Source: Caldilineaceae bacterium | GTDB taxonomy: Bacteria > Chloroflexota > Anaerolineae > Caldilineales > Caldilineaceae | Length of the DNA: 64,000 nt | Direction of reading: 5' to 3' | NCBI GenBank assembly: GCA_026645575.1 | Contig: JAPKMW010000069.1 | Span: 1-64,000, forward strand | Shown here: positions 17,363 through 25,760 of the stretch, in pieces | Position numbering within the stretch: the first letter of the stretch is position 1 | Layout: every line of letters begins with the position of its first letter | Translations under genes and position numbers: made by a program | Notes under the pieces: model-generated | Told to the model about the DNA's origin: nothing | Database searches by the model: none | What the model saw: the letters and a program-made list of their open reading frames with translations, nothing else

Positions 17363-18958
17363 CTATGGCTGATACCGCCAGATCGACCCCGCCGGTTCCA
17401 TCTGTTCCGCCGGCCAGTAGGAGAACTTTTCGCTAAAGAAGACGGTCCGTTGATCGGCGTTGCGCATGACAATCGCTTCCACTGTGGGGCTGTCACCCAC
17501 CACCTCAGGGTAGAGCGTGGCGACCAGCCGTTGATACCAGGGAAATTGATACAACGCATAGTTGATCAACACCACATCTGGTGCTTCTTCCCGCAAAACG
17601 CCGCCACCCCAGGCCACATACCAGAGGGCAAAGGTTTCGGCGTCGGCGCTACTGATGATGATGCTGTCGGGTTCGATGACCTCAAGAACGCCCGCAACAA
17701 ACTGGTCAACCTGGCGATCCTGCCGCAGCGATTGGGTTGACCAGCGCCAACTGATCAGGCCGACCAGCCCCATCACACTTACCACGGCCAGACCAAGCGC
17801 TACCCGTTCCAGGGAGAGCTTGGCTGATTGCGGTCGCACTCGCTGCCACCAGGGCAAGCCTTCTTCCTTCACCCAGGTCATGATCGCCCCATAGCCCACG
17901 CCCAGCCAGATCGCCGCCAGCCAGATCACCGGTAACAGGTAGATTTCACTGTCCCGCGTGTAGTAGTTAATCGAATAGACGCTGACCGGGATGAGCCAGA
18001 TCAGACTAAAGTTGCGCAGATCACTGTGGTGGCGGTCCCAGTGCGACAAGCCGAAGAGCGCCAGCGCCAGTCCGACCGGCGTATATTGAATGGTGATCGT
18101 GCTGGCCCAAGCGGCAATGCGGCTGAGGATGGTGGAGGAGGGGGCGCTGAAGAGATAGGCCCGGTAGGCGGCGCCACTCACCAGCCACCAAAAGCCTTCC
18201 CAGTTGTCCGGGTAGCCCCAGTTCACCGGTGAGGGGGGCAGCATGGCCGCAGCCAGGGGGATGCGCAGGTAGATGAGCAAGCCGGCCACGCCCCCTAGCG
18301 CCATGATCGCGGTTGTCTGCCAGAAGGCCGGCCAATGGCTACCGGCTTGCCGCCAACGGTAGTAGAAAACCGCCGGCAGGAGCAGAAAAAAGGTGAGATG
18401 ATGGGCTACGCCCAGGGCAATGATCACCGCCAGCCACCAGCGTTGCCCCGGCTGGACCAAGAGCGCCCACCCCAGCAGTGCGATCAGCAAACTGTGCAAC
18501 GCATAAACTTCGGTGATGATTGCCTGACCCCAGGCCAGTGGCGCCAATGCCCAGGCTAGACCAGACAACAGCGCCCAGCGCCAGGGGTGTTCCGCATTCG
18601 CCACCAAGGTCATGACGACGCGCACCGTTACGCCGACACTGGCCGCCCCCAGCAGACAACTGAACAGATTGCCATACCAGGCAAAGTTATCCCCCCGCGC
18701 CACCCAACTACAGAGGCGCAGCCAACCTTGTAAGAGAAGGATGTAAAGCGGATAGCCAGGAGGATGGGGTACGCCATTGGTGAGGGCGGCGGTCAACAAC
18801 TCGGCGCCGTCAGCGCCAAAGTGCGCCCAAGTCAATCCTGGCGGTGCGCTAGCAAGATAGAGGAAGAAGGCCAACCCCGTCGCCAACCAGGGGACGCCAA
18901 CCACCAGCCGGCTGGGGAAGGCGGATTGCTCGTTAAAACGTTGTAAGAAAGAGGCCAC
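17363..18958 (-). CDS. DUF2723 (GT117-like) membrane glycosyltransferase
   Basis: 531-residue polytopic protein with roughly ten hydrophobic segments. The first outer loop has the signature ADGAELLTAALTNGVPHPPG followed by YPLY (about residues 49-72), the hallmark of DUF2723, a lipid-phosphate-sugar-dependent transferase family related to protein O-mannosyltransferases. The Asp and Glu of the loop are the likely catalytic residues. A second landmark is GQAIITEVYALH. The soluble C-terminal part is short. It probably glycosylates secreted proteins or lipids, which fits the many Thr/Pro-rich exported proteins in this window. It is a single gene with no close operon partner. Confidence 0.85.
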   Translation of the reverse strand: MASFLQRFNEQSAFPSRLVVGVPWLATGLAFFLYLASAPPGLTWAHFGADGAELLTAALTNGVPHPPGYPLYILLLQGWLRLCSWVARGDNFAWYGNLFSCLLGAASVGVTVRVVMTLVANAEHPWRWALLSGLAWALAPLAWGQAIITEVYALHSLLIALLGWALLVQPGQRWWLAVIIALGVAHHLTFFLLLPAVFYYRWRQAGSHWPAFWQTTAIMALGGVAGLLIYLRIPLAAAMLPPSPVNWGYPDNWEGFWWLVSGAAYRAYLFSAPSSTILSRIAAWASTITIQYTPVGLALALFGLSHWDRHHSDLRNFSLIWLIPVSVYSINYYTRDSEIYLLPVIWLAAIWLGVGYGAIMTWVKEEGLPWWQRVRPQSAKLSLERVALGLAVVSVMGLVGLISWRWSTQSLRQDRQVDQFVAGVLEVIEPDSIIISSADAETFALWYVAWGGGVLREEAPDVVLINYALYQFPWYQRLVATLYPEVVGDSPTVEAIVMRNADQRTVFFSEKFSYWPAEQMEPAGSIWRYQP

Positions 18959-19053
18959 TGTACCCCTGCTCTAAAAACAGCGGCGCGGATGTCGATTACA
19001 CCGATAACGTTGGCTCAATCGTGCTTTGAGGGCAAACGTAGGGACTTGTCAAC

Positions 19054-19114
19054 CATCTTCCGGGAAGGTTTGACGTCACGATCTTGTCAACAAGTCAGAC
19101 CTTACCGGAAGATG
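19054..19114. repeat. Inverted repeat, 21-bp arms
   Basis: CATCTTCCGGGAAGGTTTGAC (19054-19074) pairs with GTCAGACCTTACCGGAAGATG (19094-19114) at 19 of 21 positions. It lies between the DUF2723 gene start and the end of the SH3b operon, and may be a terminator for the latter or a repeat element. Confidence 0.65.
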
Positions 19115-19201
19115 CCAGTGTCACTTCGTGGGTTCCCGTCACTCCATAACGTCAAGGCAAAACAACAATCCGCGCCACCAAAATCCGCGCCCCTAGCATC
19201 G

Positions 19202-20269
19202 TTACCGGAAATCAGGCAAGCTGACTGGCGGCATCCCGATACTAATCCCAGCGGTGACCGGTTGGATATTGTCCGCCCCGGCCACAGCCAGGTTCTCCAA
19301 CACTGTGCCGTTGATCAATTGGGCCGAAACGCTCACCTGGACACTGGCCGAGACAGCCGCGCCGGCCTGTAACTCCGGCCAGCGGAAGATGACCACGGTA
19401 CGGCTGACCGGTACGGTCTCGGTCAAAAATTCGCCGGCAGTCAATGGAGCGGCGCTCAGAAAGCCAAATTCTGCCGGTAGTTCATTGCGCACCTCCACAT
19501 TGGTTGCTGGGGTTGCGCCAGTGTTGTTGAGCTGATAGATCAGGGTGATCGTGCTGCCTTGCCAAGCATAGGGCGGCTCTTGTTGCACTTGCAACTCCAG
19601 CAGACCGGCGGCGGTGGGTACTGTCGTTGTCGGCACGACATTGGGATCGACGGTGGGCACAGGCGTCGGCGGGGGGGACGTCGGGATGGCGCCGTCGATA
19701 GCAATCAGCACATTGGCCTGACCCAAGTCAAAATTGGGCGCAATAAACTGCGCCGCCATCCAGCCATCTTGGGTTGTGCCGCTGATACAGCAGGCGCGCC
19801 ACCAGTCGCCAAACTCGTTGCGGCTGAGGATCGTCACCGTCTCGCCCTGTGAAACGGTGCCGATGACTGGGAAGGTGGTGCCTGGCCCCTGGCGTACATT
19901 CAAACGGGGCACCGTCACCGAGCCGGTAAAGCCGGACACGGCTGTAGGCTGCGGGACAGGTGTGTTGGTCGGCGGCGGTTGATTGTTATCATCGTCATCA
20001 TCATTATTGTCCGGCACAGGCGTGGCCGTCGGTTGATTATTGTCATCATCATCATCGTCATCATCATTGTCCGGCACAGGCGTGGCCGTCGGTACGGGTT
20101 GCGACTCAGACGTTGGCGTCGGCGGCGGCACCGTCTGGTGCAGCGGCGCCGCCAGACCGGTGGTGACATGGCTGACCAGGAGGAGCGTCAACGCCACGCT
20201 GACCAACCCGCTCCAATAACGGCGCAGCAACTGTCCAATTTGTATCATAGAAGCAATCCGATGATTCAT
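19202..20269 (-). CDS. Secreted SH3b and DUF11-domain protein with Asp/Asn-rich spacer
   Basis: Start at ATG 20269 with GGAG upstream; the longer frame overlaps the preceding gene. A twin hydrophobic signal ends ...TTGLAAP. Next is a Thr/Pro linker carrying two near-copies of PVPDN followed by runs of Asp and Asn, which would bind cations or stay unstructured. An SH3b domain follows (RLNVRQGPGTTFPVIGTVSQ), then a DUF11-like Ig domain (QGSTITLIYQLNNTGATPAT). SH3b domains commonly bind cell wall or other envelope polymers. It is the third gene of an operon with the sugar transferase fusion and the sortase-like gene; it may be their substrate or partner. Confidence 0.8.
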   Translation of the reverse strand: MNHRIASMIQIGQLLRRYWSGLVSVALTLLLVSHVTTGLAAPLHQTVPPPTPTSESQPVPTATPVPDNDDDDDDDDNNQPTATPVPDNNDDDDDNNQPPPTNTPVPQPTAVSGFTGSVTVPRLNVRQGPGTTFPVIGTVSQGETVTILSRNEFGDWWRACCISGTTQDGWMAAQFIAPNFDLGQANVLIAIDGAIPTSPPPTPVPTVDPNVVPTTTVPTAAGLLELQVQQEPPYAWQGSTITLIYQLNNTGATPATNVEVRNELPAEFGFLSAAPLTAGEFLTETVPVSRTVVIFRWPELQAGAAVSASVQVSVSAQLINGTVLENLAVAGADNIQPVTAGISIGMPPVSLPDFR

Positions 20270-20282
20270 GGTCAATCTCCAA

Positions 20283-21944
20283 TTAATAAGCGCCATCGCC
20301 ACGGATAATCGCCGGGAGGGTCCGTAGCATGATACTAAAATCTCGACGTAGGCTATAATGTTCAATGTAGTCCAGTTCAAGCCGCAGCCGGTCGGTCAGG
20401 GAAAGATTACCACGCCCATTCACTTGCATGGGGCCAGTCAAGCCTGGTTTGACGGCCAGCCGTCGCCGTTGATAATCTTCATAAAGTTCGACAAGACGCG
20501 CATCTTCGGGACGGGGGCCAACCAAACTCATGTCGCCAATTAAGACATTATAGAATTGCGGCGTCTCGTCCAGGCTGGCGCGGCGCAAGATGCGCCCCAC
20601 CCGCGTCACTCGCGGGTCATCCACAAGCTTATAGACCGGTTCGGGCAGCTTTTCCAAATCGACCAGCTTGGTCAACTGTTCATCGGCGTCGTTCACCATA
20701 CTGCGTAGCTTGACAATGCGGAAAGGGCGACCATACTCGCCAATCCGCGTCTGCCAGTAGAAGACCGAGCCGGGGGAATCGAGTTTAATGGCAATGGCCG
20801 CCACCGCAATAATGGGCGCCGAAATGACCAGCCCCACTAGCGCGCCGACAATGTCAACCGTGCGCTTGATCAGCCGCTTCCAACCGGGGATGAGCGGCTG
20901 ATGCAAATCCGCCGGCGCGCCGGCAAAGCGAACCGTGCCGACGACAAAGCCGGCGCCCAATGCCAGCGCCCGCGCAAAGAGCATTCCCACGCTCCCCAGC
21001 GTCAGCGTCGGCGCTTTCTGCGCCACTTTGCGGAGAAACGGGAACCCCGTGCCGATAAAGGCGAGAATCAGCCCAATCACCGGCAGCCAGAGCCACGTCA
21101 ACAGCGGCCAGATCAACCCGGCCAGCGCCAACGGCAGCAAGCCCAGGATGCCCACCAGCAACAGGATCTGGAGCTTAAGCGCTTGGGGCGTGTGGCTATC
21201 ATGCACCATGCGCTCCGGGTGCCAGCGGGTCAAGAGCGCTTTCCAATAACCAATATAGTATTTACGCCGGGCATAGTCCCACAGATCACGATCATGGGCG
21301 TGGTAGACCTGAGCGTCCGGCACAAAGCGGAGTTCGTAGCCCTTTTGCGCCAACCGGAAGCTGAATTCCTGGTCTTCCACCGACGCGGTGGTAAAGGTGC
21401 TATCAAAGCCGCCATTGGCGAGGAAGATGTCGCGCCGATAGCCGGCTGAATAGGTATCGATAAAGTCGATGGCGGGCTGTTGCCGCATCCGATCATAGCG
21501 ATCTTCATATTCAAGCTGGACAAAGCGCGGTGTAAAGGTGGGCCGGTTGGTGAGGTAGGCGCCTTTGATGCCGACGACATCGGGCTGGGCCAGGCCAGCG
21601 ATCATGGCGGCGATCCAGGTGGGGGTGGGAGCGCAATCCGCATCGGTAAAGAGCAGCAGAGCGGCCTGCGCCACCTGCGCGCCATGATTGCGCGCGGCGG
21701 CTGGGCCGGCATTGGCCTGCTGGACCAGCCGGGCTTGCACTTGCGGATGAGCCGTGATCCACGTTTGCACAAGCGCGGCCGTGGCGTCTTTAGAACCGTC
21801 ATCCACAATAATCACTTCATAGTGCGCAGAGGGTGTTGTTTGCGTAGCGAGCGCATCGAGGCAGCTTGCAATCGTCGCCACGCCGTTGTAGACGGGCACG
21901 ATCACCGAACAGATCAAGCTGGTTGCATTCGCCTGATGATTCAC
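20283..21944 (-). CDS. Fusion of GT2 glycosyltransferase and bacterial sugar-phosphate transferase (WbaP/ExoY type)
   Basis: The N-terminal half (1 to about 235) is a family-2 glycosyltransferase: SVIVPVYNGVATIASCLDAL, VDDGS, and the metal-binding FTDADCAP. A hydrophobic region with three or four segments (about 250-335) follows. The C-terminal half (about 355-553) is a complete initiating sugar-phosphate transferase with KRTVDIVGALVGLVISAP, KLRSM, DETPQFYNVLIGDMSLVGPR and KPGLTG. This part normally moves a sugar-1-phosphate to undecaprenyl phosphate as the first step of polysaccharide synthesis. A single chain that starts a repeat unit and also carries a second transferase is unusual. It lies 2 bp after the sortase-like gene and 13 bp before the SH3b gene. 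Confidence 0.88.
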   Translation of the reverse strand: MNHQANATSLICSVIVPVYNGVATIASCLDALATQTTPSAHYEVIIVDDGSKDATAALVQTWITAHPQVQARLVQQANAGPAAARNHGAQVAQAALLLFTDADCAPTPTWIAAMIAGLAQPDVVGIKGAYLTNRPTFTPRFVQLEYEDRYDRMRQQPAIDFIDTYSAGYRRDIFLANGGFDSTFTTASVEDQEFSFRLAQKGYELRFVPDAQVYHAHDRDLWDYARRKYYIGYWKALLTRWHPERMVHDSHTPQALKLQILLLVGILGLLPLALAGLIWPLLTWLWLPVIGLILAFIGTGFPFLRKVAQKAPTLTLGSVGMLFARALALGAGFVVGTVRFAGAPADLHQPLIPGWKRLIKRTVDIVGALVGLVISAPIIAVAAIAIKLDSPGSVFYWQTRIGEYGRPFRIVKLRSMVNDADEQLTKLVDLEKLPEPVYKLVDDPRVTRVGRILRRASLDETPQFYNVLIGDMSLVGPRPEDARLVELYEDYQRRRLAVKPGLTGPMQVNGRGNLSLTDRLRLELDYIEHYSLRRDFSIMLRTLPAIIRGDGAY

Positions 21945-21946
21945 CG

Positions 21947-22612
21947 TTACTCCCCCGTCCCTACATATTCAGCAACAGCGAAGATGCGATGGGTGGTGGT
22001 GAAATCGGGCCAACCGGTAATCAAGGTTAACTGTGGAACGGTGGTGGGTGCGACATAGGTCTGCGCCAGAGCGTTGTCTTCCTCGGTGGCGCCAACCAGC
22101 GGAATGGGTTCGCTCACCTCAGTCACCCGATAGACAAAGACCTGCCCCTGTTCATCCATAAGCTGCACTTCCTGACCAGCCGTAATATCACCCAATGCCA
22201 ACGGGGCAAAGAGTGCATCGCCGCTGGCTTGATGGCCGGACAGAATGGTGTTCCCCGTGCCGCCGGCGCCAATGCTGTTGGCGTGCCAGCCAATGCTATC
22301 CAATGGCACAATCCACTCGGTGGTGCGTTGGCCGTTCGCTTCTGTTACTACCCAGCCCATGTCCGTGACTGGTAATTCCAGCGCCAGATCAGGGACACGC
22401 AACTGAACAGGCGGCAAGCCCGCATAGGGTTCAGCCGTAGCTTCTTCAGCCGGGGTGGGTGTCAAATCAGGTATTGCGGCGGGTGCTTGAATTGGCTGAC
22501 AGCCCAGTACGAGGACAAGACTGACCAGCAGAACGAGTACTAAACTTGCACGGCTGCGGTAACAATGACGATAATGCATGTGCAATCGGATCTTCTTGCT
22601 GGGTTGACTCAT
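21947..22612 (-). CDS. Sortase-fold lipoprotein lacking the catalytic cysteine
   Basis: 221 residues; start ATG 22612 has AAGGAAT six bases upstream. A signal segment ends in a lipobox-like VLGC. The sortase domain is clear: WHANSIGAGGTGNTILSGHQ with the catalytic His (about H127), DALFAPL, and the final strand pair with the conserved Arg in THRIF (about R209). Where the family has T-L-x-T-C the sequence reads LTLITGW: the Cys codon is GGT (22013-22015, Gly200), one base away from TGT. The protein should therefore not perform transpeptidation unless the change is a sequencing error. It leads the operon with the GT2/WbaP fusion and the SH3b protein. Confidence 0.85.
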   Translation of the reverse strand: MSQPSKKIRLHMHYRHCYRSRASLVLVLLVSLVLVLGCQPIQAPAAIPDLTPTPAEEATAEPYAGLPPVQLRVPDLALELPVTDMGWVVTEANGQRTTEWIVPLDSIGWHANSIGAGGTGNTILSGHQASGDALFAPLALGDITAGQEVQLMDEQGQVFVYRVTEVSEPIPLVGATEEDNALAQTYVAPTTVPQLTLITGWPDFTTTHRIFAVAEYVGTGE

Positions 22613-22943
22613 ACGCTATTCCTTTGTCATTCAAACCAGATCGTTTCTGCTTCCCGTAAAGGGTTGTCTGCCTACTACTGTCGCCTGACAAATAGTGCCA
22701 GATGACAAAACGCCCTGTCGCCCATTAGGGAAGCATTGCTGGTGACCCAAAATTTGTATCAAGCTGCCATTGTATGCGATGTGCTGGAATTGCGCAAAGC
22801 ATCGGGGTGATATTGAGAAATTTCAAATTTGAATGCGGGCTTTACGGATTCGGCGAATTGACGCGGATTTTCTCACGATTTGATCCGCCAATATCGGCCC
22901 AACCGTAAAATCCGCATTCGATTGAGAGTTCAACACGAAGCAG
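22613..22943. other. 331-bp intergenic region upstream of the sortase operon
   Basis: Holds an imperfect inverted repeat, GAATGCGGGCTTTACGG (22831-22847) against CCGTAAAATCCGCATTC (22903-22919), which may end the HEAT-protein transcript. It also holds a TGACCCAAAATTTGT box (22743-22757) like those at 29421 and 34141. No gene is supported; the 115-codon frame here is a shadow. Confidence 0.5.
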
Positions 22944-23486
22944 TTACTCACAACGGACGCAAATTTGCGCATGGCGGCGCAATTGGCCCACGACCTCGAT
23001 CTCCGTCTCGAAGTCACGGCGCACCGGCACATTCTCGACGCCGCAAAAATCACAGCGCCCGCGCTGCGGAAAGCGCGATGCCATCGCTTTTGCCATCGCC
23101 ACTTGTTCCTGCTCAGCGCGTACACCGGCAAACAGCTCGACAAATCGGCGCACCTGGGGGTCGGTTTCATGCTTTAGCGCACGGGTGAGGATAGGTTCAA
23201 AGGCCGGATCATCCGGTCGCCCGCCATCTTCCAGTGTATGCCAGGCTGCTCGCCGCACGCGCACATCGGGATCTTCCATCATGCGATAGAGCGCCAGCCA
23301 CACCTCATCAATGCGCCGACGCACATGACAGGGACACAGATTCTGCGCTGCCACCTGGCGATCCGCCGGGTCGAGACTACATGATAGTTCGAGCAAACCA
23401 TCGATTTCATCGCCGCGGGTGCGCTGTTCCCCCGGTCGAAATGCCGCCTTTTGGTGTTTATTCAACCCTTTCTGTTTGCGCATCAT
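22944..23486 (-). CDS. HEAT-repeat protein with C-terminal zinc-binding cysteines
   Basis: Start chosen at ATG 23486 (MMRKQKGLNK), which has CAGGAGCC upstream; the frame extends further but without a ribosome site. The middle has HEAT-like helical repeats (RRIDEVWLALYRMMEDPDVR, VRRAAWHTLEDGG, and DPAFEPILTRAL). The C-terminus has a CxxC pair in RCDFCGVENV and a second in ICVRCE at the very end, forming a probable zinc ribbon. HEAT scaffolds bind other proteins; no enzymatic motif is visible. It is a single gene flanked by inverted repeats. Confidence 0.7.
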   Translation of the reverse strand: MMRKQKGLNKHQKAAFRPGEQRTRGDEIDGLLELSCSLDPADRQVAAQNLCPCHVRRRIDEVWLALYRMMEDPDVRVRRAAWHTLEDGGRPDDPAFEPILTRALKHETDPQVRRFVELFAGVRAEQEQVAMAKAMASRFPQRGRCDFCGVENVPVRRDFETEIEVVGQLRRHAQICVRCE

Positions 23487-23904
23487 CGGCTCCTGTTCTG
23501 TAAATCGTCTAGAGTTGCGTGGTCGCTTGGTCGCGTCGTCGCTTAGTCTGGACAACATGACGGCTTTTCATCGTTATAGGGGTGTCCTCTCATAACGACT
23601 GACGTGAAAATTTCTACCGCCAAGGCCGCGAAGAGCGCAAAGAAAAGCCTTAAGCGACCCTTTGCGCTCTTTGTGTGCTTGGCGGTAGAAATCTTCATTG
23701 TTTTCGGTGCCGCCAAGATTTACGTCGTTACCGCTTTTCGTCAGTGTAGCACATACCGGTAGTTTTTACGAGTTATTGAGCGTTAAACGAGGTTTTATTT
23801 AGCGCCAGGTGTGCGGAACGTACTGCGGAGCCACATAGGCAAGAATTCCAGCATATCTCCCCCTTCGTGAGTTAAATTCGTGCAAACCGTTTGATCCACC
23901 ACCG
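23487..23904. other. 418-bp intergenic region
   Basis: Contains the strong inverted repeat at 23610-23692 and AT-rich sequence near 23750-23800. No coding frame with a ribosome site is supported. Confidence 0.5.
23610..23692. repeat. Large inverted repeat, about 33-bp arms
   Basis: The segment beginning ATTTCTACCGCCAAGG (23610) is repeated inverted at 23660-23692 (ending TGGCGGTAGAAAT), with a few mismatches and a 17-base loop. A further partial copy (CGCCAAGATTTACGTC) follows at 23713. It is a candidate miniature mobile element; similar 'ACCGCCAAG...GAGCGCAAAG' sequences are common repeats in this type of genome. Confidence 0.75.
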
Positions 23905-25392
23905 TTACTCGGCCACCGGGTCGCGTAAGAACTCTTCGTCGAAGAACGCATCGTAGACGCCGGTTTGCAACAATTCATCAAAGCGGCGGCTGATCGTTTC
24001 CACTACTGGCGCCCCTGGCATTGTTGACGATGACTGCCAGAGCGTCAGGTTCGGGAGCGCATAACCATCGCGCCGATAGCTGATTGTGATGGGTTGCTCA
24101 TCGATCTGAAAGTCAATTGTGGTATGGATCGATCCGGACTCATCGCTGTGGTCGGCGCCTAGACGTTGCGCCTGGAATTCCTCTTCCAAAAACGCAGCGA
24201 GTTTATCAAGCATCTCCGCTTTGACCGGCGCCAGGCCATAGTTCATCTCCAGCCCCTCACCAATGCGCCAACCGCGGAGCGGCCACGGAGCAAAGTCTGT
24301 GCGTGCGACCAGCCGATCATAGCCATCTGCTGGCTCCCACGCAAAGTGATGATCAAGCCAAGCCGCGTTGATGTCGTCCATTTGTTCATAGTAGGTGGGC
24401 TGCGTGTTGTAGCGCATCTGTTGGCGATCCACCGGCAAAATATCGATTGCGCCAGTGACAAAATTGTAAACGATCAGGTGGAGGACTTTCCCCAGATGGG
24501 TATAGGCCGGGGTGTGGACATCCAGCCAGCCCACGCGAACAAAACTCCGTTGATCGGGTGAAAAGCCTACCGGCAAGTGTGAGCCGTCGAGCGTAAGGGA
24601 GTCAGCATCGCCATGTGGCGACGGGAGATCAACCGGGTAGAGGGTCAACGTCTGTAGATCCAGGACGCAGTCATCACCCAACAGGAGCCAGCGACCGCCA
24701 GTCAAGCTTTGGCGCTGGGTAAACCAATCACGGCTACGATAGTCGCCGTTGCTTGATCTGGCGTCCGTCACTGCGCTCGTCGTTTGATCAAGCCAATCAA
24801 CCGGTGCATGGTCGGCGCTGGCACAGAGGGGCAACGTCTTGATCTGCCCCTCCCCTTCGTAGACCAGATAGAAGTGGCTGGCATCTTCAGCGATATCGGC
24901 GTTAATGATCAAGGCGTTGGGAGTGCCGGTCTCTGGCAAGGTCACGGTGGTGATCGCGTTATACCGTTGCGTCGTAACTCCTGGAATGGTGATCGGCTCC
25001 TCTTGGTAGTGGACACCATAGACCACGTCCAGCATTGAGGTGTACTCATTCTCGTAGGTCAACACCGTAAAGTTGCCCACCTGTTCCATCTGGGGCGTTG
25101 GCTCAAAGAAAGCGGCGCGGTAGTAGTAGACAAACCCCACCCCACTCAGCAACAGTAGTCCAACCACACTCAGATTGAAGCGCCACCCCTGGTGGATCAT
25201 GATCGCGCCCAGCACCAAGCCCACCAGGCCAAAGATCGGCATCACCACCAAGACGACAAAATAGGCGCGGCCCCCCTCGAAGTTGCTGATATGCCATGCC
25301 TCGGCCATCAGATCACCGACGATGGCCGCCAGCACCAGACTTACGACTAACCCGATCAACGCCCCAGCCACACCCCACAAGAAACTTTTCAT
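23905..25392 (-). CDS. Membrane-anchored protein of unknown function
   Basis: 495 residues. Three hydrophobic segments at about 5-27, 44-66 and 72-92 are followed by a large soluble region with no recognised motif. That region is rich in aromatic and Asp residues, and phrases such as WLLLGDDCVLDLQTLTLYPV and FSPDQRSFVRVGWLDVH resemble the blades of a WD40/TolB-like beta-propeller. The topology suggests that the propeller-like part faces the outside. The start at ATG 25392 has GAGGGA upstream. I do not recognise the family. Confidence 0.6.
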   Translation of the reverse strand: MKSFLWGVAGALIGLVVSLVLAAIVGDLMAEAWHISNFEGGRAYFVVLVVMPIFGLVGLVLGAIMIHQGWRFNLSVVGLLLLSGVGFVYYYRAAFFEPTPQMEQVGNFTVLTYENEYTSMLDVVYGVHYQEEPITIPGVTTQRYNAITTVTLPETGTPNALIINADIAEDASHFYLVYEGEGQIKTLPLCASADHAPVDWLDQTTSAVTDARSSNGDYRSRDWFTQRQSLTGGRWLLLGDDCVLDLQTLTLYPVDLPSPHGDADSLTLDGSHLPVGFSPDQRSFVRVGWLDVHTPAYTHLGKVLHLIVYNFVTGAIDILPVDRQQMRYNTQPTYYEQMDDINAAWLDHHFAWEPADGYDRLVARTDFAPWPLRGWRIGEGLEMNYGLAPVKAEMLDKLAAFLEEEFQAQRLGADHSDESGSIHTTIDFQIDEQPITISYRRDGYALPNLTLWQSSSTMPGAPVVETISRRFDELLQTGVYDAFFDEEFLRDPVAE

Positions 25393-25760
25393 ACGGTTGT
25401 CTATCCCTCTCTTTTGCTGCTTGAACCTGTTACCGTGATTTTATCAACCCAGCGTCCGAAGGGCGTCCGAACTAGGAATGTATGTCAGTCATCGTAGGGG
25501 CGCACCCTTGCGGTCGCCCCTGAAATGTCAGCAGGTGGATGACCATCGGGCGACCGCAAGGGTGCGCCCCTACGAATCTTTGCTACTGTGCTATCAATTA
25601 TTGGCATAAAGGTGGCGGCTACGGTTTGAAACGTTTTACGCACCATTGCCGACTAGTTCTATAAGCAGCGCATTCACCACGCACCCCACCGAATGACGTG
25701 GCGAACGGCTGCCCGAATCAACGTTGCCCATTGGTGTATTCAACGAAAGGAAATCAACGT
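25393..25760. other. 368-bp intergenic region between divergent genes
   Basis: Holds the GTAGGGGCG-type element at 25493-25574. The segment 25590-25755 leading into the protease gene includes GAAAGGAAA as ribosome site but no convincing promoter pair. Confidence 0.5.
25493..25574. repeat. GTAGGGGCG-type inverted repeat, perfect 27-bp arms
   Basis: The arm begins CGTAGGGGCGCACCCTTGCG (25493) and its exact inverted copy ends at 25574, with a 28-base loop. Perfect arms indicate recent movement or strong selection. It shares its ends with the element at 14370-14438. Confidence 0.85.

Noticed and set aside
22823..23170. 115-codon minus-strand frame
   Set aside because: Overlaps the HEAT/zinc protein in another frame and has no recognisable domain.
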